The translations under genes and the position numbers were made by a program. From Phenylobacterium sp. J367 (GTDB lineage: Bacteria; Pseudomonadota; Alphaproteobacteria; Caulobacterales; Caulobacteraceae), in assembly GCF_024699985.1 (NCBI RefSeq), contig NZ_JAJONA010000001.1, positions 1-64,000 of the forward strand: a stretch of DNA of 64,000 nucleotides, in the 5' to 3' direction. A model generated the notes under the pieces. That model searched no databases, had not been told where the DNA came from, and saw only the letters and a program-made list of their open reading frames with translations. This document shows positions 35,775 through 44,369 of this stretch, one piece after another. Each line of letters opens with the position of its first letter. Position 1 is the stretch's first letter.

Positions 35775-36256
35775 CCTTCCCTCACCCCTTGCAGGCAGAG
35801 TTCACGTTCTGCGGCGCGGCGACGGACAAGGCCGCGAAGCTCCTTCCCGCCGGCCTTCGTCCAGAGCATCAGGGCGTCACAGGCCCCGCGCAGGTCCCCT
35901 GCCCTCGCCTTCCGGGCCATGGACGAGCCACAGAACCCACCCACGCCGATGTTGTAGGCCGTGGCGGTGAAGGCGGCCCGGGTCTTGTTCGGAAGCTTCT
36001 CAGGCAGGCAGGCGGCTATATCTATGCCGTGCTTAACGGCGTCTTCGGCCAATAGCTCGGCGCACTTCTCTGGCGAGTAGCGCTTGCCGAGAACGCCGCG
36101 CTCCATGTGACCGTAGCAGATAGTCTCGAACGCGCCGGGAGCAGGATCTCGGTAGCCGACCGGCTCGTAACCTTCGAAGTGAGCGATCACCGGGACAGCA
36201 ATCGCCGCCGCAGCGAGAATTGCGGCGACTTTGGCAGCGGGTCCTTTTACTTGCAT
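35771..36256 (-). CDS. SAR endolysin, GH24 lysozyme
   Basis: 161 residues. An N-terminal signal-anchor (AAKVAAILAAAAIAVPVIA, about 7-25) is followed directly by the catalytic region HFEGYEPVGYRDPAPGAFET, with Glu28, Asp37 and Thr45. Later come AFTATAYNIGVGGFCGSSMA and the RRRAAERELC end typical of phage lysozymes. The weakly hydrophobic, Ala-rich anchor suggests export by Sec and later release, as in P1 Lyz and phage 21 R. It cuts the glycan strands of peptidoglycan. Confidence 0.85.
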   Translation of the reverse strand: MQVKGPAAKVAAILAAAAIAVPVIAHFEGYEPVGYRDPAPGAFETICYGHMERGVLGKRYSPEKCAELLAEDAVKHGIDIAACLPEKLPNKTRAAFTATAYNIGVGGFCGSSMARKARAGDLRGACDALMLWTKAGGKELRGLVRRRAAERELCLQGVREG

Positions 36257-36272
36257 ATCGCGAGCGTTCCCC

Positions 36273-36300
36273 TTTTACCCCTACGCCGTCGTGGTATAAT
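36273..36300 (+). promoter_or_regulatory. Promoter of the plus-strand homing-nuclease-like gene
   Basis: TATAAT at 36295-36300, with TTTTAC about 16 bases upstream. The expected start of transcription falls on or next to the ATG at 36306 and there is no ribosome site, so the transcript would be leaderless. Confidence 0.6.
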
Positions 36301-36305
36301 TGCGC

Positions 36306-37007
36306 ATGGCAAAGAACCCCCGACTGATTGATCTGTCCGGGCGCTCATTTGGGCGCTGGGTCGTGTTGGCGAAGGCCGGAAACAAGCCCCGGGGCGCGGC
36401 GCTGTGGCTCTGCCGTTGTGAGTGTGGCGTCGAGAGAGCAGTGCTCGGCGGAGATCTCCGCTCGGGAAGGTCCGCTAGCTGCGGCTGCGCGAACCGGAAG
36501 CGGCTGGGCGACCTTCGGAGGTCACACGGCCAGACAGGTCAGCGCATCTACCGGGCCTGGCAGAATATGCGTAGGAGGTGTGGGGACCCGCGCAACCCGC
36601 GTTACCCGAGCTACGGAGGGCGCGGGATTACCGTCTGTGCGGCTTGGAGCAAGTTTGAACCGTTCCGCGATTGGGCGCTGGCGAACGGTTATGGAGACAC
36701 CTTGAGCATTGAGCGCATCGACGTGGACGGGAATTACACCCCGGAAAACTGCGCGTGGGCCGATGCGAAGACACAATCCAGAAACCGCCGCTTCGTGAGG
36801 AAGACGCCGGATGGCGTGGCGTGGTCAGCGGTGGCGGAAGCCCACGGCATTCCCGGGCGCGTCCTCATCAATCGGATTAATTCCGGCGGCTGGCCCCCGG
36901 AAATGGCCGCTACATGGCCCCTCGGCAAGCGCCGGCCGTCAGCGCAGAACGCGAGAGATGACGCGGGCCGCTTCGTGGCGCGGGAACAGCACTACTGGCG
37001 GCGATAG
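36306..37007 (+). CDS. Homing-endonuclease-like protein (PENCRW type), first paralogue
   Basis: 233 residues. N-terminal SGRSFGRWVVLAKAG and a zinc-like cluster (CRCECGVE ... SCGC), then RIYRAWQNMRRRCGDP, YGGRGITVCAAW, LSIERIDVDGNYTPENCAWA. This is the widespread phage family with YGGRG and PENCxW blocks, related to HNH/AP2 homing endonucleases. It lies opposite the lysis genes, has its own promoter and resembles the gene at 38905, which suggests independent insertion. Confidence 0.7.
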   Translation: MAKNPRLIDLSGRSFGRWVVLAKAGNKPRGAALWLCRCECGVERAVLGGDLRSGRSASCGCANRKRLGDLRRSHGQTGQRIYRAWQNMRRRCGDPRNPRYPSYGGRGITVCAAWSKFEPFRDWALANGYGDTLSIERIDVDGNYTPENCAWADAKTQSRNRRFVRKTPDGVAWSAVAEAHGIPGRVLINRINSGGWPPEMAATWPLGKRRPSAQNARDDAGRFVAREQHYWRR

Positions 37008-37232
37008 CTATTCATCCTGCCGGGTCCGCGGCGAACGGGAACGCTTGGCCTCCTTGTGAGCCTCCCACGCCTTCCACAGCCTGAACCCGCTCTCAGCAGC
37101 CAGGAACACGGTGTAGATGGCCGAGGCCACAGCCGCGACCGCTCCGACGATGGTGTGCAGGTAGGCCATGGAAACGCCCACGCCTCCGGCAAGCGGAAGC
37201 AGGCGCGCAAGGCCGGTGGCGAGCGCTCTCAT
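37008..37232 (-). CDS. Membrane protein, possible holin, 74 aa
   Basis: ATG 37232 has GAGGA upstream. One to two membrane segments (LLPLAGGVGVSMAYLHTIVG, then AVAAVASAIYTVFLAA) and a basic C-terminus (HKEAKRSRSPR). Size and topology suit a holin beside the endolysin, but no sequence signature proves it. Confidence 0.5.
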   Translation of the reverse strand: MRALATGLARLLPLAGGVGVSMAYLHTIVGAVAAVASAIYTVFLAAESGFRLWKAWEAHKEAKRSRSPRTRQDE

Positions 37233-37263
37233 GTGTCCTCGCGTATAGACGTGTGATGACGGG

Positions 37264-38301
37264 CTAGGCGGCCTTCTTCCGGCGCAGGAAGGCCAGGTAG
37301 TCGGCCCCCGCCTCCGGCTCGTAGAAGTGCTTCACCAGCTCAGGGTCGGTGTCCGGCCGGCGGGGGTCGATGACCAGGGCCAGCGCCGGGGATGTGTGCC
37401 GGTCCAGCAGACCCAGCGTGTCGGCGTAGTCGTCGTGGATTTTGAACGAGGCGAGCTGATAGACGAACGTGTACTTGCCGGTCACCGGGTCGCGCTCGAC
37501 GCTCTCGCCCGAGACGTGGGTGTGGCCGCCCAGCAGGATCGTATCTCGCACGCCCAGGCGGGCCGCCTTCTTCAGCGCATGGACTTCCGACCACTGCGAC
37601 CGGCCCGGCCACGAGTGGCGGCCGTGAACGGTGATCTCCCGGCCGGAGGGGCAGCGGTAGCGGACGCGGAGCGAGTTGTTCCGGTGCAGCACGCCATGCT
37701 GTTCCATGAGCATCGCCAGCACATCGGAGTGGCCTGACCATGCGTCGTGGTTGCCGCCGATGGAACAGTCGAGGTCGGGGCCGATCTGATCGAGGTAGTG
37801 TTGCAGGAGTATCCAGCCCTCGGGCGCCGCGGTCTCCGCGTTGCCGTAGAGGTGGGCCAGCGGCTTCACCCAGTTGTCCAGGACGTCGCCCATGGACCAG
37901 CCGGTGATCCGCTTGGAGCGGTCCAGCACGGCGATCCAGCGCTCGAACAGGTTCAGGTCCGTGCCGGAGTTGTCGAGGCGTTCGTCGCCCAGCGGGACCA
38001 GCATGAACGGCGTGTCGTCGGGCAGATGGATGACGTTGCCGTTGTGGCGCAAGGAGCGGTCCAGGCGCTCGAACTCGGCCTTGCGGGCGGCGACGATCTC
38101 AGCGCCGGGCCGCCAGCGTGACGGCGTGGACTCGACGGTCAGGCGCTTTGTCAGCCCCCTCTCCTCCGCGACCCTGATGCGGTTCTGCATCGTCGTTCGG
38201 CTGACGCCGGCCTTGCGGGCGGCGGCCATGATCGAGCCTTCGGTGACGACGAGGCGGATAGCCTCGTTCAGCTCCGCATCTGTGTGGGGGCGCTGGGGCA
38301 T
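37264..38301 (-). CDS. Metallophosphoesterase with N-terminal helix-turn-helix
   Basis: 345 residues. Residues about 8-50 form a Fis/resolvase-type helix-turn-helix (EGSIMAAARKAGVSRTTMQN). The calcineurin-like domain shows its metal-binding blocks: GDERLDN, GDVLDNW, GGNHDAW, GRHSW and GGHTHVSG. It is a two-metal phosphoesterase that may act on DNA or nucleotides; similar HTH-phosphoesterase fusions are frequent in podovirus late regions with no known role. Coupled (TGATG) to the small gene before it. Confidence 0.8.
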   Translation of the reverse strand: MPQRPHTDAELNEAIRLVVTEGSIMAAARKAGVSRTTMQNRIRVAEERGLTKRLTVESTPSRWRPGAEIVAARKAEFERLDRSLRHNGNVIHLPDDTPFMLVPLGDERLDNSGTDLNLFERWIAVLDRSKRITGWSMGDVLDNWVKPLAHLYGNAETAAPEGWILLQHYLDQIGPDLDCSIGGNHDAWSGHSDVLAMLMEQHGVLHRNNSLRVRYRCPSGREITVHGRHSWPGRSQWSEVHALKKAARLGVRDTILLGGHTHVSGESVERDPVTGKYTFVYQLASFKIHDDYADTLGLLDRHTSPALALVIDPRRPDTDPELVKHFYEPEAGADYLAFLRRKKAA

Positions 38302-38474
38302 CAGCCTTCGACCTCTTGCGGCGCCTCATAGAGGCCGGGGATGGGCTTGCGTTTGGTGGGGCGCTTCGGCCAAGGGCGCAGGCCGTTGGCGGGGTCGGCC
38401 ACGTAGGCGCGGCGCGCGTCGAGATACCGACGCTGGAGCAGCCGAGCGACCGCCGGGAGTGCGTTGTCCATCAT
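38301..38474 (-). CDS. Small basic protein, 57 aa
   Basis: MMDNALPAVARLLQRRYLDA, then a Pro/Lys/Arg-rich tail (KRPTKRKPIPGLYEAP). Its stop overlaps the metallophosphoesterase ATG by one base. No family. Confidence 0.55.
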   Translation of the reverse strand: MMDNALPAVARLLQRRYLDARRAYVADPANGLRPWPKRPTKRKPIPGLYEAPQEVEG

Positions 38475-38624
38475 GGCGGATCGACTCGCTTTTGGACTAA
38501 TCGTTGTTGCGAATGCTCGGGGGCAGTGGCATCATCGGGGTTCCATTTCTTGGCTCAACTGAGTCAATCTTGGAGACCGCCATGTAGACCGCAGCGCGGG
38601 GCGCGCAGCACCTTGATTTAGCGA

Positions 38625-38664
38625 GGCGGCGCTTTGAGCCGGGCACCCGGCGCGCCGCCTTTTT
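38625..38664 (+). terminator. Rho-independent terminator
   Basis: GGCGGCGC ... GCGCCGCC encloses the inner stem GCCGGG-CA-CCCGGC and is followed by TTTTT on the plus strand. It would stop plus-strand transcripts that read antisense through the metallophosphoesterase region, for example from the promoter at 36273. Confidence 0.75.
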
Positions 38665-38868
38665 GCTGCCTAGGCCACCACCTCGCCATTCGGCCCGAGG
38701 CACGGCACGCCCGGATAGCAATTCTTGATCGAAGACGACCAGCCGTGACGCCGTTCAGGCGGGCTCACATACCTATCCAGCTTGAGCGCCGGAAAGCTCC
38801 TCGGAACAGACCTGTACTCAAACGGAGCTGTGCAGGTCACCATGAGGAACGCGCACGGTGTTACGCGG

Positions 38869-38897
38869 ATGACAGCGATAGCGTGTTCCGCTATTGT
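38869..38897 (+). promoter_or_regulatory. Promoter of the second homing-nuclease-like gene
   Basis: ATGACA, 17 bases, TATTGT, with the -10 ending seven bases before ATG 38905. No ribosome site precedes the ATG, so this transcript too would be leaderless. Confidence 0.55.
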
Positions 38898-38904
38898 TCT
38901 GGGC

Positions 38905-39597
38905 ATGCCAAACCCCGTCGAAATGATTGGTCGGCGCTTTGGGAGGCTCACCGTGACGGCGGACGCCGGACACGCTGTGGGCACGACGCGCCCCGTGCGA
39001 ATGTTCACCGCCGTCTGCGACTGCGGGCGGTCAGTGGTGGTGTCAGGGATGCAGTTGCGCGATAAGCGCCGGACCCTGAAGAGCTGCGGCTGCGCGCGAG
39101 GTGATGCGCGCCGCAAACACGGCCACATTAGAGGCCGGCGGAAGTCCTCTACCTATGCGATCTGGTGCACAATGAAGGCGCGCTGCCAGAACCCAGCCTC
39201 CCGAGGATTTCGGTTCTACGGAGCGCGGGGCACCAAGGTGTGCGAGCGGTGGATGTCCTTCGACGCTTTTCTGGCGGATATGGGGGAGCGCCCCCCAGGG
39301 ATGTCGCTGGATCGGATCGATCCTTGGGGAGACTACACCCCGGAGAACTGTCGCTGGGCGACAATTCTGGAGCAGGCGAACAACAAGCGGGCCGGTCCAG
39401 CGACCCGCGCCGGCAGTTTTGCCGAGTTGGCGCGGCAGCATGGTGTCGGGGCAACCGGCCTGCGACGGCGCGTGCGGCTCGGCCAGACGGTTGAAGAGGC
39501 GATTGCAGGCCTAAAGGCCGGGACAAGGAGACCGCGCCGCTGGTGGAAACGGCCACCCGAGGCTAACGACCAGCGGACGCATGGACCGGAGCCTTGA
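38905..39597 (+). CDS. Homing-endonuclease-like protein (PENCRW type), second paralogue
   Basis: 230 residues, start [17 protein letters not shown]. It shares block order with the gene at 36306: [16 protein letters not shown] ... [54 protein letters not shown]-terminal helix-turn-helix-like segment ([20 protein letters not shown]) could direct DNA binding. It overlaps the convergent membrane gene by 35 bases. Confidence 0.7.
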   Translation: MPNPVEMIGRRFGRLTVTADAGHAVGTTRPVRMFTAVCDCGRSVVVSGMQLRDKRRTLKSCGCARGDARRKHGHIRGRRKSSTYAIWCTMKARCQNPASRGFRFYGARGTKVCERWMSFDAFLADMGERPPGMSLDRIDPWGDYTPENCRWATILEQANNKRAGPATRAGSFAELARQHGVGATGLRRRVRLGQTVEEAIAGLKAGTRRPRRWWKRPPEANDQRTHGPEP

Positions 39598-39823
39598 TTT
39601 CGTCGTTCCGCCCGTTCCAGAGCTGAACCCCCATCCAGCCTACTAGGGCGATCAGGAGCCCCAGCAGCCAGCGGTTCTGCCAGGTCGCGCCTGACTTCAG
39701 TTCCCCCAACGTGTCGTTGATCGCCCGGTACCGCTCTGCGCACAGTTCCTCGTGACTTTCGATCTTCTGGTGTGCGCTGTCGGCGCGTGCGAGCGCGCTC
39801 GCCGCGGAGGGGCGTTCAGTCAT
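39563..39823 (-). CDS. Membrane protein with coiled coil, 86 aa
   Basis: N-terminal charged helix ([20 protein letters not shown]) followed by one membrane helix ([20 protein letters not shown]) and a short tail. This is the XhlA/holin-like layout of some phage lysis genes; it lies between the tail fibre and the lysis region. Function inferred from shape. Confidence 0.5.
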   Translation of the reverse strand: MTERPSAASALARADSAHQKIESHEELCAERYRAINDTLGELKSGATWQNRWLLGLLIALVGWMGVQLWNGRNDEIKAPVHASAGR

Positions 39824-39891
39824 TCGGTAGCGCTCGCGCTGGAGGGTGGAGTGAGGCGGCGGCGCGCCTGCGTGTGCACCGCCGGGTCTGG

Positions 39892-40926
39892 CTACTCGCC
39901 GTAGCCGTAAAGCGGCGTCACCCGGTACGCGCCCGTGATGGTCGAGCTGACGAGATACAGGCGGACGTGCGTCGCTCGCCCGTAACCCCCCAGCCCGAAC
40001 GCGCTTCCCATCTGCGTCTCCGGCGCGGTCCCGCCGTTCAAGAGTGCGTCGAGCGTCCAGGCGAGCCGGGTGGCGGAGGCCCCACTGTCAGGGGTGATGA
40101 TCCGGAGACGAAGCATCCCGGGCTTGTTGGTCGCCGTCTCGGGCGAAACGCCGATGTCGATGAAGGCGTCCGGCGAACCCCCACCAGCCGCCGTGAAATT
40201 GGTGTGGTAGATGATCCCCTGATAGTCCGACGCGCCGCTCTTGTAGCTCAGGCCGCCGTCATAGCTGAGAAGCGCGCGAACATTCCCGGTCGTGGCCCCG
40301 AGGTACAGGTCGAAGACGTCGATGTCCCAGGCCCGGACGCCATCCACATTCTCGGTGAGCGGGATATCGACCTGCGAGGCGGCGGAGAAGGTGGTCGCTT
40401 CGGTGTAAACGACGCCGGTCAGCTTCTTGCCGCGCTCCTTCAGGGCGCCCGTGGAGCTGACCGTTGCGAAGTCCAGCTCCAGCGCGTCGCCCTGGGTCCC
40501 CGCCCAGCCGCCGATCCGCCCTTCCCCGCCGGTGTCATCGCCGGTCGGATCGCCGAACTCGACGTTCGGCATACCGCCCGTGTCGGCGTTGACCGAGAAC
40601 CGCCCGTTGGCGCCGAAGTCGCGCTCGATGTCGCCGGAGTTGTCGCCGACAAAGACCGAATCCTCGAAGCTCTGGCCGGACAGCACGTTGTTGCTGGCGT
40701 CGAGGAAGGCCCCATCAACCGCCGTGCCCTCGGCGGCATAGATCATCGGAAGCCAGCCGTTGGAGGCGGCGACGACCGGGTTGGTGAGCGGAGTGGTCAG
40801 GCCGGCGTCGGAGAAGACCGGCGTCAGGTTCGTCGTGCCGGCATCGTAGAGCCGGAGTTTGCCGCCCGAGATGACGGCGTTGGCGGAGTCGGTGACGCGC
40901 AGCGGCGTCCGCGTGAATGCGGCCAA
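39892..40926 (-). CDS. Tail fibre or spike protein
   Basis: 344 residues. The N-terminus (SGGKLRLYDAGTTNLTPVFS, then DAGLTTPLTNPVVAASNGWL) is the virion-anchoring domain shared by many phage tail proteins. A Gly/Asp-rich middle and a beta-rich C-terminal domain with LAWTLDALLNGG and YGRATHVRLYLV follow. It probably contacts the host surface together with the SGNH spike. It follows the ejection protein genes in the late operon. Confidence 0.7.
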   Translation of the reverse strand: MAAFTRTPLRVTDSANAVISGGKLRLYDAGTTNLTPVFSDAGLTTPLTNPVVAASNGWLPMIYAAEGTAVDGAFLDASNNVLSGQSFEDSVFVGDNSGDIERDFGANGRFSVNADTGGMPNVEFGDPTGDDTGGEGRIGGWAGTQGDALELDFATVSSTGALKERGKKLTGVVYTEATTFSAASQVDIPLTENVDGVRAWDIDVFDLYLGATTGNVRALLSYDGGLSYKSGASDYQGIIYHTNFTAAGGGSPDAFIDIGVSPETATNKPGMLRLRIITPDSGASATRLAWTLDALLNGGTAPETQMGSAFGLGGYGRATHVRLYLVSSTITGAYRVTPLYGYGE

Positions 40927-40989
40927 GGGCGGACCTCACATGCTGGATTTTGCGCGCGCTGTAGGCGCGGCTGTGGTATGCGTTAGGGG

Positions 40990-41142
40990 ATGCGCGACCC
41001 CAACGTGATCGACGCCAAGTTCAAGGTTGTCCGACGCCCCCGGCATGAGCGGGGCATCTGGTTCGACTGGCGAAACTTCCTGTTGGTCGGCGGACTTAGC
41101 GCCGCCGCGGCTCTTCGGCTGCTGCTGGGCGACTCGCCGTAG
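40990..41142 (+). CDS. Small membrane protein, 50 aa
   Basis: MRDPNVIDAKFKVVRRPRHE, then one membrane helix (NFLLVGGLSAAAALRLLLG). Plus strand, tail to tail with the 642-residue ejection protein gene (overlap 47 bases). No ribosome site is obvious; similar short proteins occur in related phages. Confidence 0.4.
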   Translation: MRDPNVIDAKFKVVRRPRHERGIWFDWRNFLLVGGLSAAAALRLLLGDSP

Positions 41143-43024
41143 CGCCTGCGATGGCGCCGACGCCGATGGCGTTCCGCAGCGACAAGAACTCCTGCCGCTC
41201 GCGGGGAGCCAGCCGGGCCGCAATCGCCTGAATGGCCGCGTCGGTCTGGTTGGGATCGACCGCCATCATGGCGAGTTCCCGCGCCTGCTGCTCCGACAAC
41301 CCGCGGCCCCGCCACATGTCGATCGCACGCGCGGCAAGGCCGATCACATCGCCCGAAAGGCCCTGACGCACCGCCCCAACCGTCTGCTGCGCCTGGTTGC
41401 CGACGTCGTTGGCGAGGACGGCGGTTCGCGACCCCGCGTTTGGCTGCACGAACTGGGCGTTCCGGGCCTGAGCGACCCGCGCGCCCACCTCGTTCAGGAA
41501 CCGATCCGCCCCGTCCCCAAACGCCGCGCTCAGGTTCTGCCGGGCGTACTGCGAGGAGGTGAGCTGATCCAGAGCGCCGAAGCTGTTCTCGCGTTGCTTT
41601 CCGAGCGTGTCCAGGATCTGCTGGCGGATGGCGACGCGGTTGGCTTCCTGCGCTTCAGGCGGAAGGCTCCGAACCCACGCGGCGTAGTCTCGAGGGTCGG
41701 TGGAGAGCGGGTCCAGGCGGTTCTCGCCGCGGGCGACCTCGATGGCGCGCGATTGGTTGCGATAGGTCTCCCGGGCCGGGCGCAGGCCCTCGACGCCCTC
41801 TAGCGTCTGGTCGAGCTGGTCGCGCCGGGCGAGCGCGCCCCGGGCTCGGTTGTTGTTGCCACGCCGCGCGAAGGCGGCTCCCCGCTCCCGGGCGGCAATG
41901 ACGAGGCGGTCAATCGTTCCGGCCGAGACGCGCGGGATCGGGCCAACGCCGCCGCGGTCGGGCATTTGCAGGAGCCGGTCAAGTTCGACTTGGCGGCCCC
42001 AGTCCTGGTTTTCAATGGCGTCGGCGCGGGCGCGGGCGATGATGCTGCGGCCAGCGCTGTCCGACAGCATGTCGAGCACCGTATCCGGCACCTCGATCTG
42101 GTCAGCGTCGAACTGGCCGTAGTTCTCTGCCGCCTGCTGACCGCGCACTCGCTCCATGTCGTCGGCGTATTGGTTGGCCGAGCGCTGGTCCGGCGTCAGG
42201 CGCCGGGCGGCGGCCATCGACGCGGGCTTGGCATCAGCCGAGCGCGTAGAGGCATTGGCCGTCAGGGCTTCGCCCGCCTCCTCGCCCTTCACGCCAACGG
42301 CGCGGATCATGCGGCGCCCGCGCTCGCCGGCCACATCGACCAGCGTCGGCTCGACGCCAGCCGCGCGCATCTCCTCCGCGCGCTGACGCATCGCCGGAAC
42401 GTCCGGCTTGGCGCGGGTGGCGAAGGTCTCCGCTGGCGTCGGGGGCGCACGGCGAGCCGGGACGCGCACGCTCGCAACCGCGCTGCCGGCCAGCCCGCCG
42501 ACAACACGCGCAGCGGTCTCGCCGCGGGGGCCGGCTCCAGCCTCACGCGCCACCTGACCCGCCGTTTCCGACGCGATGGCGGGGGCGAACACGTTCACCG
42601 CGCGCTGGGCCGCTCCGCCAGGAGCCAAGGCGTTCGGGACATTCTGGCCGATGGTCCGCAGGTACTCTTCTTCCTTGGTCTGCGGCTTGGGCGCCCCACG
42701 CTGCGCAGCCTCGGCGAACCCGGAGAACGGGTTGCCCGTCACCCGCGTCGGCAGCTTGCCCTTCAGGACATCCGCGGCGATGGCGGCATCCTCGAACATG
42801 GCGAGGCTGCTCGCGAACGGGTTCGCGGTCATGACCATATCGGCGAGGCCAGCGACACCCTCGGCCACGCCGCCGCCGAACACCTTGGCTTTGTCGGCGA
42901 AGGTGCGCTTCGGCTTCGGGCGCGACGCGTAGTGTTCCTGCGCGCCTCGGATCGCGGTCGCCTGGTCCCGCGCCTCGACCTTGATGATCGAGCCGTCCGG
43001 CGCTTGGACTTTGAAGACGGGCAT
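41096..43024 (-). CDS. Large ejection (internal virion) protein, 642 aa
   Basis: Starts MPVFKVQAPDGSIIKVEARD, a short beta module often at the front of such proteins. Hydrophobic Gly/Ala segments (GGGVAEGVAGLADMVMTANP and around 140-190) and then about 400 residues of charged helix (QRAEEMRAAGVEPTLVDVAG onwards). P22 gp16/gp20-type proteins have this amphipathic, helical make-up and leave the capsid with the DNA to form a channel through the envelope. Last of four consecutive genes of this kind. Confidence 0.65.
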   Translation of the reverse strand: MPVFKVQAPDGSIIKVEARDQATAIRGAQEHYASRPKPKRTFADKAKVFGGGVAEGVAGLADMVMTANPFASSLAMFEDAAIAADVLKGKLPTRVTGNPFSGFAEAAQRGAPKPQTKEEEYLRTIGQNVPNALAPGGAAQRAVNVFAPAIASETAGQVAREAGAGPRGETAARVVGGLAGSAVASVRVPARRAPPTPAETFATRAKPDVPAMRQRAEEMRAAGVEPTLVDVAGERGRRMIRAVGVKGEEAGEALTANASTRSADAKPASMAAARRLTPDQRSANQYADDMERVRGQQAAENYGQFDADQIEVPDTVLDMLSDSAGRSIIARARADAIENQDWGRQVELDRLLQMPDRGGVGPIPRVSAGTIDRLVIAARERGAAFARRGNNNRARGALARRDQLDQTLEGVEGLRPARETYRNQSRAIEVARGENRLDPLSTDPRDYAAWVRSLPPEAQEANRVAIRQQILDTLGKQRENSFGALDQLTSSQYARQNLSAAFGDGADRFLNEVGARVAQARNAQFVQPNAGSRTAVLANDVGNQAQQTVGAVRQGLSGDVIGLAARAIDMWRGRGLSEQQARELAMMAVDPNQTDAAIQAIAARLAPRERQEFLSLRNAIGVGAIAGATASRPAAAEEPRRR

Positions 43025-43620
43025 TACGGGACGATCTTCCAGCCAGCGCCTTCGGTCTTCGGGCCCGGGGCGGGCCGCTTTTCCGAGGCTTGCTTCTGCC
43101 GCCAGTAGGTCTGGAACGCCTCCTCGGCCCCCTTGAGCGTGCCCCTCTCCTGGGCGTAGCGGTCGAGGAAGTAGGCGCGCTGCTGCCGCTTGGTCGTCAG
43201 CGACTGCATGTCCTTGACGATGCCCTGGTTGGCCGTGCCCATCCGCGAGGTGGAGGGGATCGCCTTGAGGAACAGGGCGAGGTCGCGGTCAGAGGTGGTG
43301 CCGGAGCCGGGAACCCGCTGCGCAGGCGCCATGCGCGCCGTCAGGGCGTCCATCTGGGCGATCTCGGGACGGAAGATGCCCATGACTTCCGACGCACCCG
43401 GGACCGCGTACACGGGGCCGGTCGAGGCCTTCTTGTTCAGCTCAAGGAAGCGGGTCGCCTGGTCCGTGATGTCGGCGAAGACGTTGGCGGACTCGCGCGC
43501 TTCCTTGAGCTGGATCTCCTCTTGCTGCGTGAGCCTGCCGACCGGCGCCCACTGACCACCGCGGTAGATGAGCTTCTGGCCGGTCTTCGGGTTCGTGGCG
43601 GTTTGGCCTTCGCGATACAT
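43024..43620 (-). CDS. Ejection-associated virion protein, 198 aa
   Basis: MYREGQTATNPKTGQKLIYR is a small N-terminal module; then VGRLTQQEEIQLKEARESAN and a helical body with SGTTSDRDLALFLKAIPSTS, a block common in phage internal proteins. Position in the ejection cluster supports the role. Confidence 0.6.
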   Translation of the reverse strand: MYREGQTATNPKTGQKLIYRGGQWAPVGRLTQQEEIQLKEARESANVFADITDQATRFLELNKKASTGPVYAVPGASEVMGIFRPEIAQMDALTARMAPAQRVPGSGTTSDRDLALFLKAIPSTSRMGTANQGIVKDMQSLTTKRQQRAYFLDRYAQERGTLKGAEEAFQTYWRQKQASEKRPAPGPKTEGAGWKIVP

Positions 43621-43625
43621 GGGCG

Positions 43626-44369
43626 CTAGTCCAGAATGAAGCCGGGGGGAAGTTTGGCGGTCGGCGAGGACGCACCGCGGCCGGTGGCCCTGGCCCCTGC
43701 GGCGCGGCGCTCGGCGAGGTTGCCGGCGGCGACGCTTTCGCGGGCTCGGTTGCTCCGCTTCGTCTCTTCGAACTGGGCGTCGGCGCGGGCGTTGTCCTGC
43801 TGGCGGTCGAGCTGGGCGATCAGATCCTTCACGCCCAGCGATTCATTGATCAGGCCCTGAACCGCGCCCGGCGCCGTGTAGTCGAACTTCGCCGGGTCGA
43901 TACCGCGCGCCTGGAGCTGAGCGTCGATGCGCGGCTTGGCGGCGGCGATCTGCTCCGGCGTTGCGTCCTTGTAGGCGTACAGGATCGCGGCGGCGGTGTC
44001 GGTGATCTCGGCGACCTGCGCCCGCTGGGCCTTGTCCATCTCCATCAGGCTCTTGGCGAGGTCGAACTCCCCGACCTGCGCCGCCTTCTGCGCCGCGACG
44101 CCCGGTCCCTTGGTCTGGGTGACGACGTTCACGAGGCCCTGGCGATCCTTGGTCTCGCGCTCCTCGCGGCGCTTGCGCACGGCTTCCGCCGAGCGCATGT
44201 CCCCGATGCGCAGGAACTCTTGCTCAGCGGCGGCGGGGTCCGTGGCGAAGAGGTTCGCCGCCCGACGCCGGGCGTTTTCCTCCGCCCGCTCACGCCCCAA
44301 CTCCTGTCCCGCCGGGAAGTCGGCGAAGACGTTGCGCTGCTGAAGCCCGCCCCAGTTTATGCCGTCCAT
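43626..44369 (-). CDS. Ejection-associated virion protein, 247 aa
   Basis: Helical and charged (QELGRERAEENARRRAANLF ... AEAVRKRREERETKDRQGLV), with a C-terminal low-complexity tail. Directly follows the 522-residue protein with a one-base overlap. Resembles structural proteins of the injection machinery in composition only. Confidence 0.55.
   Translation of the reverse strand: MDGINWGGLQQRNVFADFPAGQELGRERAEENARRRAANLFATDPAAAEQEFLRIGDMRSAEAVRKRREERETKDRQGLVNVVTQTKGPGVAAQKAAQVGEFDLAKSLMEMDKAQRAQVAEITDTAAAILYAYKDATPEQIAAAKPRIDAQLQARGIDPAKFDYTAPGAVQGLINESLGVKDLIAQLDRQQDNARADAQFEETKRSNRARESVAAGNLAERRAAGARATGRGASSPTAKLPPGFILD

Larger units (their letters stand above)
38475..38904. other. Region without a confident gene
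   Basis: Contains a strong plus-strand terminator (38625-38664) and a plus-strand promoter (38869-38897). Two weak minus-strand frames are seen: 38497-38583 (28 codons, MAVSKIDSVEPRNGTP) and 38670-38841 (57 codons, [17 protein letters not shown]). Neither has a clear ribosome site or known family. Confidence 0.4.

Noticed and set aside
35553-35957. Plus-strand frame through the endolysin region
   Set aside because: Basic, Pro/Ser-rich translation opposite the endolysin; no support as a gene.
38316-38621. Plus-strand gene before the terminator
   Set aside because: It is antisense to the small basic gene and has no ribosome site or recognisable domain.
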